From Marinicella rhabdoformis (lineage in GTDB: Bacteria; Pseudomonadota; Gammaproteobacteria; Xanthomonadales; Marinicellaceae), in assembly GCF_009671245.1 (NCBI RefSeq), contig NZ_VTFS01000001.1:779914-843913 (forward strand): DNA of 64,000 nucleotides, read 5' to 3'. Positions 56,541 to 64,000 of this stretch are shown in pieces. Below the pieces are notes generated by a model that was not told the DNA's origin, made no database searches, and saw only the letters and a program-made list of their open reading frames with translations. The position numbers and the translations under genes were made by a program. Positions within the stretch are counted from its first letter, which is position 1, and each line of letters starts with the position of its first letter.

Positions 56541-57908
56541 ATGAAAAACGAACTTCAAAAAAAATTAAAACAAATGAAGCAACTGCCACCCTTGGAAGTT
56601 CCGAAACGCAGTTTGTTATTAAAAAAATTAGCTCGCTGCATCAAACAACAGCAATCCAAAATCATTCAAGCCATAAGTGAAGACTTTGAACACCGCAGCG
56701 CCAATGAAACTTTGTTGGCAGAAATCATGGTAAGTTTAGAAGAAATTCACCACAACATAAAACACATTGATCAATGGGTCAAGCCACAAACCAGGCACAG
56801 CAATTGGAAATTTTATCCTTCAAAGTGCGCAATTTCGCCTCAACCTTTAGGCGTTGTTGGCATCATGGCACCATGGAACTACCCATTTAATTTAGTCATG
56901 GCACCGTTAGCGGCCGCCATCAGTGCCGGTAACCGCGTGATGATAAAACCATCCGAAGTCACGCCCAAAACGTCACTACTCATCCATAAAATCATAGCCG
57001 ATGTTTTTCATGATGACGAAGTGTATGTAGTCCTGGGTGATGTCAGTGTGGCCAGTGCGTTCAGTCAATTGCCACTTGATCACATTTTATTCACAGGTTC
57101 CACTCAGGTAGGTAAAATCATTATGCGCAATGCAGCAGAACATTTAACTCCAGTAACACTTGAGCTGGGTGGCAAGTCACCTGTACTCATTGACGACAAA
57201 TACGATTTGAAAGCAGCCGCAAAAAGCATAGTTGGGGGCAAGTGGTTTAATGCCGGTCAAACCTGTATAGCACCCGATTATATTTTAATCCATAAGGACC
57301 GCAAGAAGGCACTCATCAATGCACTGACACAGCAAATTAAAGCCGCCTATCCTAACATCACGGCTAGCAAGGACTACAGTCACATTGTTAATTCATCACA
57401 TCACAACCGCTTAAATAAATTGCTTGATGGCATTGCAGAAGACCAAATCTTCGCACCACTTGGTACAGATGCACCTGGCAGAATGATGAAACCAGTAGTG
57501 GTTGATGAACCGGCTGCGGACAGTCCATTGATGCAAGAAGAGATATTTGGCCCCATACTGCCCATAATTGCAATAGATACGATTGAAGACGCGCTTCAAT
57601 ATGTTAGCCGAAGGGCACGACCATTGACCTTATACCTTTTCAGCAACCACCCTCGAACCATTAAAAAAGTGAGAGAAGAAAGCATTTCTGGCAGCCTCGC
57701 CATCAATGATACTTTGGTGCAGTTTGCACAAGAAGGGTTGGCATTTGGTGGCGTGGGAGCCAGCGGAATGGGCGCTTATCATGGCCATCAAGGGTTTCAA
57801 GCCATGAGTCACATGAAGTCAGTCTATTACCAATCCAGACTGAACTTTAACTTTATGGCCCGTGCACCTTTCACCAAGCTGAAACAAAAGTTTATCAACA
57901 TGTTATAA
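56541..57908 (+). CDS. Aldehyde dehydrogenase, coniferyl-aldehyde-dehydrogenase-like
   Basis: About 455 residues from the ATG at 56541, chosen because AGGA lies six bases upstream; an ATG at 56535 is the alternative. It belongs to the class-3-like branch, shorter than usual aldehyde dehydrogenases. APWNYPFNLVMAPLAAAISAGN, TLELGGKSPVLI with the base Glu and NAGQTCIAPDYILIHK with the catalytic Cys are clear. The substrate is probably a fatty or aromatic aldehyde. It starts eight bases after the kinase gene and is probably cotranscribed with it. Confidence 0.9.
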   Translation: MKNELQKKLKQMKQLPPLEVPKRSLLLKKLARCIKQQQSKIIQAISEDFEHRSANETLLAEIMVSLEEIHHNIKHIDQWVKPQTRHSNWKFYPSKCAISPQPLGVVGIMAPWNYPFNLVMAPLAAAISAGNRVMIKPSEVTPKTSLLIHKIIADVFHDDEVYVVLGDVSVASAFSQLPLDHILFTGSTQVGKIIMRNAAEHLTPVTLELGGKSPVLIDDKYDLKAAAKSIVGGKWFNAGQTCIAPDYILIHKDRKKALINALTQQIKAAYPNITASKDYSHIVNSSHHNRLNKLLDGIAEDQIFAPLGTDAPGRMMKPVVVDEPAADSPLMQEEIFGPILPIIAIDTIEDALQYVSRRARPLTLYLFSNHPRTIKKVREESISGSLAINDTLVQFAQEGLAFGGVGASGMGAYHGHQGFQAMSHMKSVYYQSRLNFNFMARAPFTKLKQKFINML

Positions 57909-58048
57909 AATGATTGAACTTTCATTTCTAAAAACTGAATTTAAAAGTAAAACTTACAGATTCAACACTAAGTGTTTGAAATGATAAACTTTTGTGGCAG
58001 AATAACAAAACAACAATGGGCCGCTTTCCCTTAAGCTGAACTTAAATA

Positions 58049-58723
58049 ATGAAAATATACATACTAGAAGACGATACTGATCAAGCACTGCTGTTGCAAT
58101 TGTGGCTGAAAGAAAAAAACCATGTCAGTGAAGTTTTTGAAACCGGTCGCGAACTGATTGATCGATTACAAGTCAAACAACCCGACCTGTTGTTACTCGA
58201 CTGGAACCTTCCTGGCATTTCAGGGTTGGATGTCATGCGCTGGATTAAGTCTAATGGCCATGAAAGCATTCCCATCATTTTCAATTCATCACGAAACAGC
58301 GAAGAAGCCGTAGTAGAAGCCCTGACTTTGGGTGCTGATGACTATTTAACCAAACCCGTTAAACAAGCGGAATTAATGGCGAGAATTTCAGCAGTTTCTC
58401 GACGTTACAGCAAAGTGTCTCAGAACACAGACACCAGCCCTTATGAATTCTTAGATACCACAAATGAAGTTAACATGAATGACGAAGTCATTTCACTCAC
58501 AGAAAAGGAATATCAGCTGGCAAAGTTCCTTTTTGGCAATGAAGGCCAAATCACAAGTAGAGATGTTTTATTAGAGTCCATATGGTCTAAATCACCTTCA
58601 TTATCAACTCGCACAGTAGACACGCACATCAGTAGATTGCGTAAGAAACTTCATTTAGATGGTAACAGTGGCTGGAAATTGGTTTCAATTTACCACAAAG
58701 GTTACCGATTGATTAAACTTTAA
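58049..58723 (+). CDS. OmpR/PhoB-family response regulator
   Basis: A 224-residue regulator with a receiver (about 1-115: acidic LEDDTD, Asp51 in LLLLDWNLPG, Lys102 in LTKPV) and a C-terminal winged helix (about 135-224: SLTEKEYQLAKFLF, TRTVDTHISRLRKKL, YHKGYRLI). First gene of the signalling module; the coiled-coil gene follows after 11 bases with AAAGGAG as its ribosome site. It may control the module or answer to the hybrid kinase at its end. Confidence 0.92.
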   Translation: MKIYILEDDTDQALLLQLWLKEKNHVSEVFETGRELIDRLQVKQPDLLLLDWNLPGISGLDVMRWIKSNGHESIPIIFNSSRNSEEAVVEALTLGADDYLTKPVKQAELMARISAVSRRYSKVSQNTDTSPYEFLDTTNEVNMNDEVISLTEKEYQLAKFLFGNEGQITSRDVLLESIWSKSPSLSTRTVDTHISRLRKKLHLDGNSGWKLVSIYHKGYRLIKL

Positions 58724-58734
58724 AAGGAGACATC

Positions 58735-59127
58735 ATGACAGAAAAAAACAATTCAGTTGATCAAATTAGGGACATTCTCTTTGGTGAGCAAACCAAAAAG
58801 ATTGATAAAAAATTTGCTCAACTCGAAAAAGACATCTCCGCCCAATTCAGTGGTATCAAAAAGCAGCTAGAAGCACTGAATATTCATTTAACTAACAATC
58901 TGGCCTCTGCTGAAAAAAACAATGAGAATCATTTCAATCAATTGGTACAGGATCATGAAAAGCACTTAAGCGCTTTAGAAAAGAACCTCAGTAATAAAAT
59001 CATTGATACCGAAGCCAGCATTTTAAATGAACTACAAACTCAAGTCGAAGACATCAATGGCCGACTGACTCAAAAACAAGATTTGGCACAGTTATTAAAA
59101 CAATTGGCCGATAAAATTTCCGAGTAA
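58735..59127 (+). CDS. Small coiled-coil protein of the GTPase module
   Basis: A 130-residue soluble protein that is almost entirely helical: heptad-like Leu/Ile/Phe spacing runs from about 20 to 125, rich in Lys, Glu, Gln and Asn, with no membrane segment. Its start (IRDILFGEQTKKID) resembles the start of the next protein (LKTLLFKDEIADL), so the two may share a docking motif. I recall similar small proteins beside OmpA-like partners, but no function. It is followed by the next gene after eight bases. Confidence 0.8.
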   Translation: MTEKNNSVDQIRDILFGEQTKKIDKKFAQLEKDISAQFSGIKKQLEALNIHLTNNLASAEKNNENHFNQLVQDHEKHLSALEKNLSNKIIDTEASILNELQTQVEDINGRLTQKQDLAQLLKQLADKISE

Positions 59128-59135
59128 GTGAAAAC

Positions 59136-60932
59136 ATGAGTGATGACTATGAAAAGCTGAAAACTTTGCTTTTCAAAGACGAAATAGCTGATTTAGCAGC
59201 CTTCCGTCAACTGTTAAATGATGATGATGCCTTGGCACAAAAGCTCAGTTTAGTATTAGAGCAAGCCAGTGACTTAACGTTAAAAAACAACCCAAGCTTC
59301 CAAGACAAATTTACCAGCAGTAAACCAGAACACTACCTCAACGCGTTAAAACGCGACCCCAAAGGCCTCACTGCATTATTAACACCCATCATTTCTCCCG
59401 TCATCAGAAGTGCGGTCATTCAATCCATGCGCAGGTTCATTTCTGAAATCAATAATACATTGGAGCAAGGGCTTTCACTTAAATACATGAAATGGCGCTG
59501 GAAAGCATTTCGCTCTGGAGTCCCTTTAAGCGAAATTGTTTTTGAAAACACCATACAGTACCAAGTCCAACAACTTTTTCTGATAGATAAAGAAACTGGC
59601 TTACTGGTTGAATACGCTGGCCAAGAAAGCGATTTGATTCAAGACAAAGAGGCCATGTCAGCCATGCTAACGGCAATACAAGACTTTGTCAGCGATTCTC
59701 TGCATACAGATACGGGAACACTTTCGGCTGCAGAATTAGGAGATGATTTACTGTGGGTTTTTCCTGGCAATAAGTTTAATTTAGCCGCACTGATTAAAGG
59801 CGCGCCCTCAGGCAGGTTAAGAATCCAACTGGCCGACTTATTAAGCCATGTACACCTTAAATATGGTTTAGATTTTGAAGACCAAAACCTTTGGAATAAC
59901 CACCTGGCCGCCCGCCATGACTTATCTGAGCATCTGATACAGAAGAAAATACAAAGCGAAAAAAAATTAACCTTATGGCCTTGGTTAATCATTTTAACCC
60001 TCGTGATTGCGTGGTTCAGCTACAGCAGATATCAAAAAAACAAAAACACTACAAACAAGCTCAATCAGTTAAAAAACATACCTGGATTGGTAGTGACTGA
60101 CATCACGTCCAAAGATAATCGATATTTTGTCACAGGCTTTAAAGACCCTTTGTCAGTCGTTTCACATTTGAATGATGTCACATTCAACACAGTATCATTT
60201 TATTCGCTTGATGACTCATTGATTGAAAAACGGGCCAATCAATACATCAATCAAGCCAACATCAATACCAGCTTCAAACAAGGGACCATCACACTTTCAG
60301 GCGAAAGATCCAAAGACAGTCAAAATGATTGGCATCATTTGACCCTATTACCTGGCATCAACCAGGTCATCAACAACACCACAGCTCATGACCCCAAAGA
60401 TTTGTCATCACGCTTACAACAATTTACGAGCTCGTATCCGCCACCCAAAGGTGTTGAACTATCAGCAAATGGAAATCAAATCAACGCCTCAGGAATGACA
60501 CCGGCTACCTTGTGGAATCAGTATTTGAGCAGATTAAAACAATCATTTCCTGACATCAACAGCCAACAATTAAAACCAGTACCTAATAGAGCGAGCCTCG
60601 TTGAACAAATCAATAACCAGGCAGTATTAATTCACAGCTTAGAACAACTGAGTGATCAAAATAAAAAACAAATCTTAAAAATTGTTGAGTGGGACAATCA
60701 AATTAATCAGTTTTATGAAAAAGGGCAACTCACCCTACATGCCAGAAGTGACTGTCAAGGCTCAATTGAGGAGAGCCTACTCAATAACCAAAAAAGATTG
60801 ACTATGGTTCATGACTTTTTATCCGAGTCAAACAGCACATTGGCATTGTCAGATTCAGTTAACGAGGCGTGTGAATCTTTAAATCAACAAATAAACCCCA
60901 AAAAAATTGGCGTGTGGTTCGAGAAGCAATGA
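59136..60932 (+). CDS. Membrane protein with longin/roadblock-like region and OmpA-like C-terminus
   Basis: A 598-residue protein of a family seen beside small GTPases. The helical N-terminus is at 1-120. Residues about 140-250 (QQLFLIDKETGLLVEY, then SAMLTAIQDFVSDSL, LGDDLLWVFP and NLAALIKGAPS) have the order and spacing of a roadblock/longin-like fold, the type that binds small GTPases; this is inference. One membrane helix follows at 279-297. The 300-residue exterior part ends in QLTLHARSDCQGSIEESLLNNQKRL-like sequence, which looks like a degenerate OmpA peptidoglycan-binding domain. It overlaps the GTPase gene by ATGA. Confidence 0.75.
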   Translation: MSDDYEKLKTLLFKDEIADLAAFRQLLNDDDALAQKLSLVLEQASDLTLKNNPSFQDKFTSSKPEHYLNALKRDPKGLTALLTPIISPVIRSAVIQSMRRFISEINNTLEQGLSLKYMKWRWKAFRSGVPLSEIVFENTIQYQVQQLFLIDKETGLLVEYAGQESDLIQDKEAMSAMLTAIQDFVSDSLHTDTGTLSAAELGDDLLWVFPGNKFNLAALIKGAPSGRLRIQLADLLSHVHLKYGLDFEDQNLWNNHLAARHDLSEHLIQKKIQSEKKLTLWPWLIILTLVIAWFSYSRYQKNKNTTNKLNQLKNIPGLVVTDITSKDNRYFVTGFKDPLSVVSHLNDVTFNTVSFYSLDDSLIEKRANQYINQANINTSFKQGTITLSGERSKDSQNDWHHLTLLPGINQVINNTTAHDPKDLSSRLQQFTSSYPPPKGVELSANGNQINASGMTPATLWNQYLSRLKQSFPDINSQQLKPVPNRASLVEQINNQAVLIHSLEQLSDQNKKQILKIVEWDNQINQFYEKGQLTLHARSDCQGSIEESLLNNQKRLTMVHDFLSESNSTLALSDSVNEACESLNQQINPKKIGVWFEKQ

Positions 60933-61408
60933 TGTTATCAAAAAAAATATGTATGGTTGGTCGTTTTGGTGTAGGAAAAACTTCTTTAGTTGATCGTTAT
61001 GTTAAAAATCATTTTTCAGAGAAATACCACACCACAGTAGGCGTTAGCATTTCAACAAAAATTGTCAGTGAGCATATAAAGCTGATTATTTGGGACATTG
61101 CTGGTTTTGAGCAAGAAAATCATTATGTACCTTATTTAAGAGGCACTCATGGGATAATTTATGTAGCTGACTCTACCAACCCTGAATCAGTCAGCACGCT
61201 GGCAACCATCCAAGAAACCAATCCACAACTGAGTGAACTTCCCAGCATATGCTTTATCAATAAAAAAGACTTAACTGACCAAAGGGTATGGGGAAGTGAG
61301 CAAGACAGTGTCATTCAAACACTGACAAACAATAGCATATGGACCAGTGCAAAAACCGGTGAAGATGTTGAAAAAGGGTTTATTATACTTTCCCAATTTC
61401 TCAAGTGA
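60929..61408 (+). CDS. Ras-like (Rab/Rup-type) small GTPase
   Basis: 159 residues from the ATG overlapping the previous stop; an in-frame GTG at 60914 is less likely. All five G motifs are readable: P-loop GRFGVGKTS at 11-19, switch I Thr35/Thr36 in YHTTVGV, G3 DIAGFE at 56-61, G4 NKKD at 111-114 and G5 TSAKTG at 139-144. In Ras the residue after the G3 Gly is the catalytic Gln; here it is Phe60, so intrinsic hydrolysis may be slow or depend on a partner. No lipidation motif. The following kinase gene starts at a GTG overlapping its stop. Confidence 0.9.
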   Translation: MMLSKKICMVGRFGVGKTSLVDRYVKNHFSEKYHTTVGVSISTKIVSEHIKLIIWDIAGFEQENHYVPYLRGTHGIIYVADSTNPESVSTLATIQETNPQLSELPSICFINKKDLTDQRVWGSEQDSVIQTLTNNSIWTSAKTGEDVEKGFIILSQFLK

Positions 61409-62814
61409 GTCTGCCAGTAAATATACAAAACCACCTCTTCAAGCATTATCAACTGCATGATTACTTGCTGGTTGAAATAAACAAAAGTGGCGTGATTATT
61501 GACTATCAAGGCAACAAGAGCATCTTGCCTGATATTAATGTTAACCACTCGATTCAGTCGCTAATCCCTGGCTTAGAGACTGAAAGCTATGACGAAAACT
61601 TTTTGATTCCTTTTTATCAATTAAATCAACAACAAGTGGTTGATTTACACCACCATATTGCAAATTCCCGCCACCATTTGATTTTAATTCCTCAGGACCA
61701 AGTCTTTAAGGAAATACAAACAAAGCAACAAGTGGCACTCGAATCACAACTTCAAAATCAGAACCTTCGCATTATGCTGAATGCTTTAGAAAAAGCGCAG
61801 CAACAATTAAAACAAGCCAATCAGGACAAATCATTTTTAATCTCTGCGCTGTCACATGAAATGGGCACACCATTGAACAGCATTCAAGGCCATGCTCAGA
61901 TGGCCCTCAAAGACCCAAACACCACAGAACAAGCACTTGAAGTCATCATAAGAAACAGTCATCATTTACAAGAAATCATAAAACAAACACTTCATATTGA
62001 TAAAAATGAAGCGGTATCAGAAAAGCAATCATTTAACCTTTCAGTTTTATTGCACGATCTCCATGACAGCTTATCGCCACTGGCAAGCTTTAAGGCTTTG
62101 GCTTTTACAATCAACTGTCCCAAGTCAGTTACACTGTATGCCCATAAGGCACAATGGCAACAAATCCTTACCAATCTGATAAGCAATGCCATCAAATACA
62201 CAGAAGTGGGTAAAATACATATCGAAGTACAGGCAGGAATTAAAGGACTGGCCGTTGATGTTATTGATACCGGTATAGGAATAAGCCCTGACTTTCAAAA
62301 TAAACTGTTCCAAAGCTGGCAGCGAGAACGACAAGGGCACGCCAAAGGTTCAGGTATAGGCTTGGCAATTGCAAAAATGTTAGCAGAAGGAATGAATTTG
62401 ACACTGTCTTTAGCATACAGCTCTGATAAAGGAAGCTGCTTTAGAATCGCCTACCCTGAGTTTAAACACAGCACACAAAAGGTATTATTAATAGAAGACG
62501 ATGATGATTTACGCCGCTTGTTTGCTTATTATCTACATCAACTTAACCTAGACATTGATCAAGCTGCCAGTTGGCAAGAAGTCAAAAAAAAATATAAAAC
62601 TAGAAAGTTTGACGTGGTCTTAACAGACAGAAATTTATCAGATGGACAAGCTGAAGATCACATTAACCTCCTAAAGCAATTGGCTGATAAAGTATTGGTC
62701 ATGACAGGTAATCCCAACAAAAATCAAATCGAAGTTTTGTACCAAAAAGGGTTTGACCAAGTGTTATCAAAACCATTAAACCAATCACAATTGACCCAAG
62801 CCTTGCTGAATTGA
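61405..62814 (+). CDS. Hybrid histidine kinase with C-terminal receiver
   Basis: A 469-residue soluble kinase starting at GTG that overlaps the GTPase stop (GTGA). The N-terminal PAS-like region (about 10-95) is followed by a coiled coil (about 100-145), a dimerisation helix ALSHEMGTPLNSI with His151, HATPase with NLISNAIKY (Asn261) and GSGIGLAIAKML, and a receiver at about 358-466 with EDDDD, Asp408 in LTDRN and Lys456 in LSKPL. No membrane helix, so it must be recruited, plausibly by the membrane protein or GTPase. No HPt domain is encoded nearby. Confidence 0.9.
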   Translation: MSLPVNIQNHLFKHYQLHDYLLVEINKSGVIIDYQGNKSILPDINVNHSIQSLIPGLETESYDENFLIPFYQLNQQQVVDLHHHIANSRHHLILIPQDQVFKEIQTKQQVALESQLQNQNLRIMLNALEKAQQQLKQANQDKSFLISALSHEMGTPLNSIQGHAQMALKDPNTTEQALEVIIRNSHHLQEIIKQTLHIDKNEAVSEKQSFNLSVLLHDLHDSLSPLASFKALAFTINCPKSVTLYAHKAQWQQILTNLISNAIKYTEVGKIHIEVQAGIKGLAVDVIDTGIGISPDFQNKLFQSWQRERQGHAKGSGIGLAIAKMLAEGMNLTLSLAYSSDKGSCFRIAYPEFKHSTQKVLLIEDDDDLRRLFAYYLHQLNLDIDQAASWQEVKKKYKTRKFDVVLTDRNLSDGQAEDHINLLKQLADKVLVMTGNPNKNQIEVLYQKGFDQVLSKPLNQSQLTQALLN

Positions 62815-62845
62815 TGCGTGTCACTAATGGCACATGCTATTTTTC
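62815..62845 (+). terminator. Terminator at the end of the signalling module
   Basis: GCGTGT and ACATGC (one G-U pair) flank a 10-base loop and are followed by TATTTTT, directly after the kinase stop. Confidence 0.5.
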
Positions 62846-62953
62846 TGCCAATCATTTATCATAATTAGAGTTAAACGCGTTACAACTTAATACTGCCTGG
62901 TTTAAAATCATTGCTCAATTTTTACCATGCCTTATAAATTATTGGAGGAATCT

Positions 62954-63874
62954 ATGGAAGTAAACTATTTTTATGTGGTCTTGGCCGTTTTCGGCATTGT
63001 TTTTTTGAAAAGCGTCTTTGTCATCGTACCCCAAGGCTTTGAATATACTGTTGAACGATTTGGTGAATTCAAACGGGTGTTTCCACCTGGATTGGGACTG
63101 AAAGTGCCATTCGTTGAACGCATCGGTAGAAAAATTAACATGATGGAACAAGTAGCCAATGTCCCATCACAAGAAGTCATCACTAAGGACAATGCGGTTG
63201 TTACAGTTGATGGCGTGGTGTTTTATCAAATTTTAGATTGCGTTAAAGCAGCCTATGAGGTGAATCGCTTAGAGTATGCCATTTTAAACTTAACCATGAC
63301 CAATATACGTACGGTTTTGGGCGCCATGGATTTAGACGAATCCTTATCTAAACGAGATGAAATCAACCACCGTTTATTGGCTGTTGTTGATGAAGCCACA
63401 TCACCTTGGGGTGTTAAAGTGACTCGGATTGAAATCAAAGACATTAAACCACCACATGATTTGGTTGCGTCTATGGCCAGACAAATGAAAGCAGAACGTG
63501 AAAAACGTGCCGAAATTTTGGAAGCTGAAGGTCACAGACAATCTGACATACTACAAGCTGAAGGTCGTAAACAAGCCGCCATTTTAGAAGCCGAAGGTTT
63601 GAAAGAGGCCGCTTTCCGTGAAGCTGAAGCCCGTGAACGATCTGCAGAAGCAGAGGCCAAAGCAACGCACATGGTTTCAAAAGCGATTGCAGCAGGCGAC
63701 GTAAATGCCATTAACTATTTTGTTGCTCAAAAATACTTAGAATCTTTTGGCAAGTTTGCAGATTCTCCTAATCAAAAAACCATGATTTTACCAATGGAAG
63801 CGACCCAAATATTGGGTTCATTGGCGGGCATCACAGAATTGGCCAAAGGCATGAAAGACGATAAGGCATCTTGA
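62954..63874 (+). CDS. qmcA: SPFH/band-7 membrane protease-associated protein QmcA
   Basis: About 306 residues from the ATG at 62954, chosen because GGAGG (62944-62948) lies five bases upstream; the longer frame from 62927 has no such site. One N-terminal helix (about 6-22) is followed by an SPFH domain ([37 protein letters not shown]) and an Ala/Glu-rich coiled coil (about 180-245, EAEG repeats). Membrane scaffold of the stomatin/slipin type; partner of the NfeD-like protein encoded next, two bases downstream. Confidence 0.93.
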   Translation: MEVNYFYVVLAVFGIVFLKSVFVIVPQGFEYTVERFGEFKRVFPPGLGLKVPFVERIGRKINMMEQVANVPSQEVITKDNAVVTVDGVVFYQILDCVKAAYEVNRLEYAILNLTMTNIRTVLGAMDLDESLSKRDEINHRLLAVVDEATSPWGVKVTRIEIKDIKPPHDLVASMARQMKAEREKRAEILEAEGHRQSDILQAEGRKQAAILEAEGLKEAAFREAEARERSAEAEAKATHMVSKAIAAGDVNAINYFVAQKYLESFGKFADSPNQKTMILPMEATQILGSLAGITELAKGMKDDKAS

Positions 63875-63875
63875 T

Positions 63876-64000
63876 ATGATGGAGAATATAGTTAACATGA
63901 CACCTTGGCATTGGCTCAGCATCGCCGTTGTGATGCTGGTCATTGAAATGATGGTGGGAACGGTTTATATGTTATGGATCAGCTTTGCAGCTGCCGTCAC
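63876..64000 (+). CDS. NfeD-family membrane protein (3' end beyond window)
   Basis: An open frame from ATG 63876 (or 63879, or 63897) to the window edge. About 41 codons are seen: TPWHWLSIAVVMLVIEMMVG and a second hydrophobic stretch VYMLWISFAAAV, the usual start of short NfeD proteins (YbbK-YbbL arrangement). It is assigned by this start and by its position after the SPFH gene. The OB-fold domain would lie outside. Confidence 0.75.
   Translation, partial: MMENIVNMTPWHWLSIAVVMLVIEMMVGTVYMLWISFAAAV

Overview
The window reads as chromosomal DNA of a free-living, AT-leaning gammaproteobacterium, probably marine. The evidence is a cutA-dsbD-aroQ-accB-accC-prmA-fis-purH-purD run in typical gammaproteobacterial order, an aroK-aroB-SPOR group, an fmt-rsmB-DUF4390-NtrY-like group, and a proteobacterial sortase with its VIT/VWA target. 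A secreted protein ending in IFRSGFE recalls Marinicella-like bacteria, but the genus is an inference. I saw no rRNA, tRNA, CRISPR array, prophage or intact insertion sequence.

Layout. 1-1189: 5' part of an anchored protein of unknown function. 1.4-5.1 kb: htpG, divergent from ylqF-rluA. 5.1-9.9 kb: a periplasmic metallo-beta-lactamase-fold protein, a Met-rich outer-membrane barrel protein, a RegB/RegA-type redox two-component pair with a candidate operator in front of it, and a voltage-gated cation channel. 10-13.8 kb: a TPR-GGDEF protein, a small membrane protein and an aldehyde dehydrogenase. 13.9-24.2 kb (minus strand): an RND efflux pair, mnmG with a CNNM/CBS protein, and a large TonB-dependent receptor with a palindrome-rich leader. 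24.8-27.8 kb: the sortase system, with a translationally coupled 48-residue Cys-containing protein that is easily missed. 27.9-30.2 kb: aroK-aroB-SPOR. 30.4-34 kb: a secreted beta-helix protein divergent from a CadC-like TPR regulator. 34.2-36.7 kb: hutF and hutI, divergent. 36.9-38.4 kb: an AT-rich orphan secreted protein and a hemolysin III family protein. 38.5-48.5 kb: the long minus-strand housekeeping cluster. 48.6-50.8 kb: a GGDEF-EAL protein. 51-57.9 kb: tdk-fmt-rsmB-DUF4390-ntrY and an aldehyde dehydrogenase. 58-62.8 kb: a compact signalling module. 62.9-64 kb: qmcA and the start of an NfeD-type gene.

The most interesting locus is 58049-62814. Five tightly packed genes encode an OmpR-type response regulator, a small coiled-coil protein, a membrane protein with a roadblock/longin-like region and a degenerate OmpA-like C-terminus, a Ras-like small GTPase, and a hybrid histidine kinase. 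The last genes overlap by ATGA or GTGA, which suggests one stoichiometric complex linking GTPase switching to phosphotransfer. Other points worth following: a divergent sorting signal (YPQGS) in the sortase target; a DsbD with two tandem N-terminal domains; a thymidine kinase lacking most zinc ligands; a GCGAC-N5-GTCGC operator upstream of regB; a 13-bp perfect hairpin inside the start of prmA; and inverted TCAGTACCC elements flanking the orphan gene at 37 kb.
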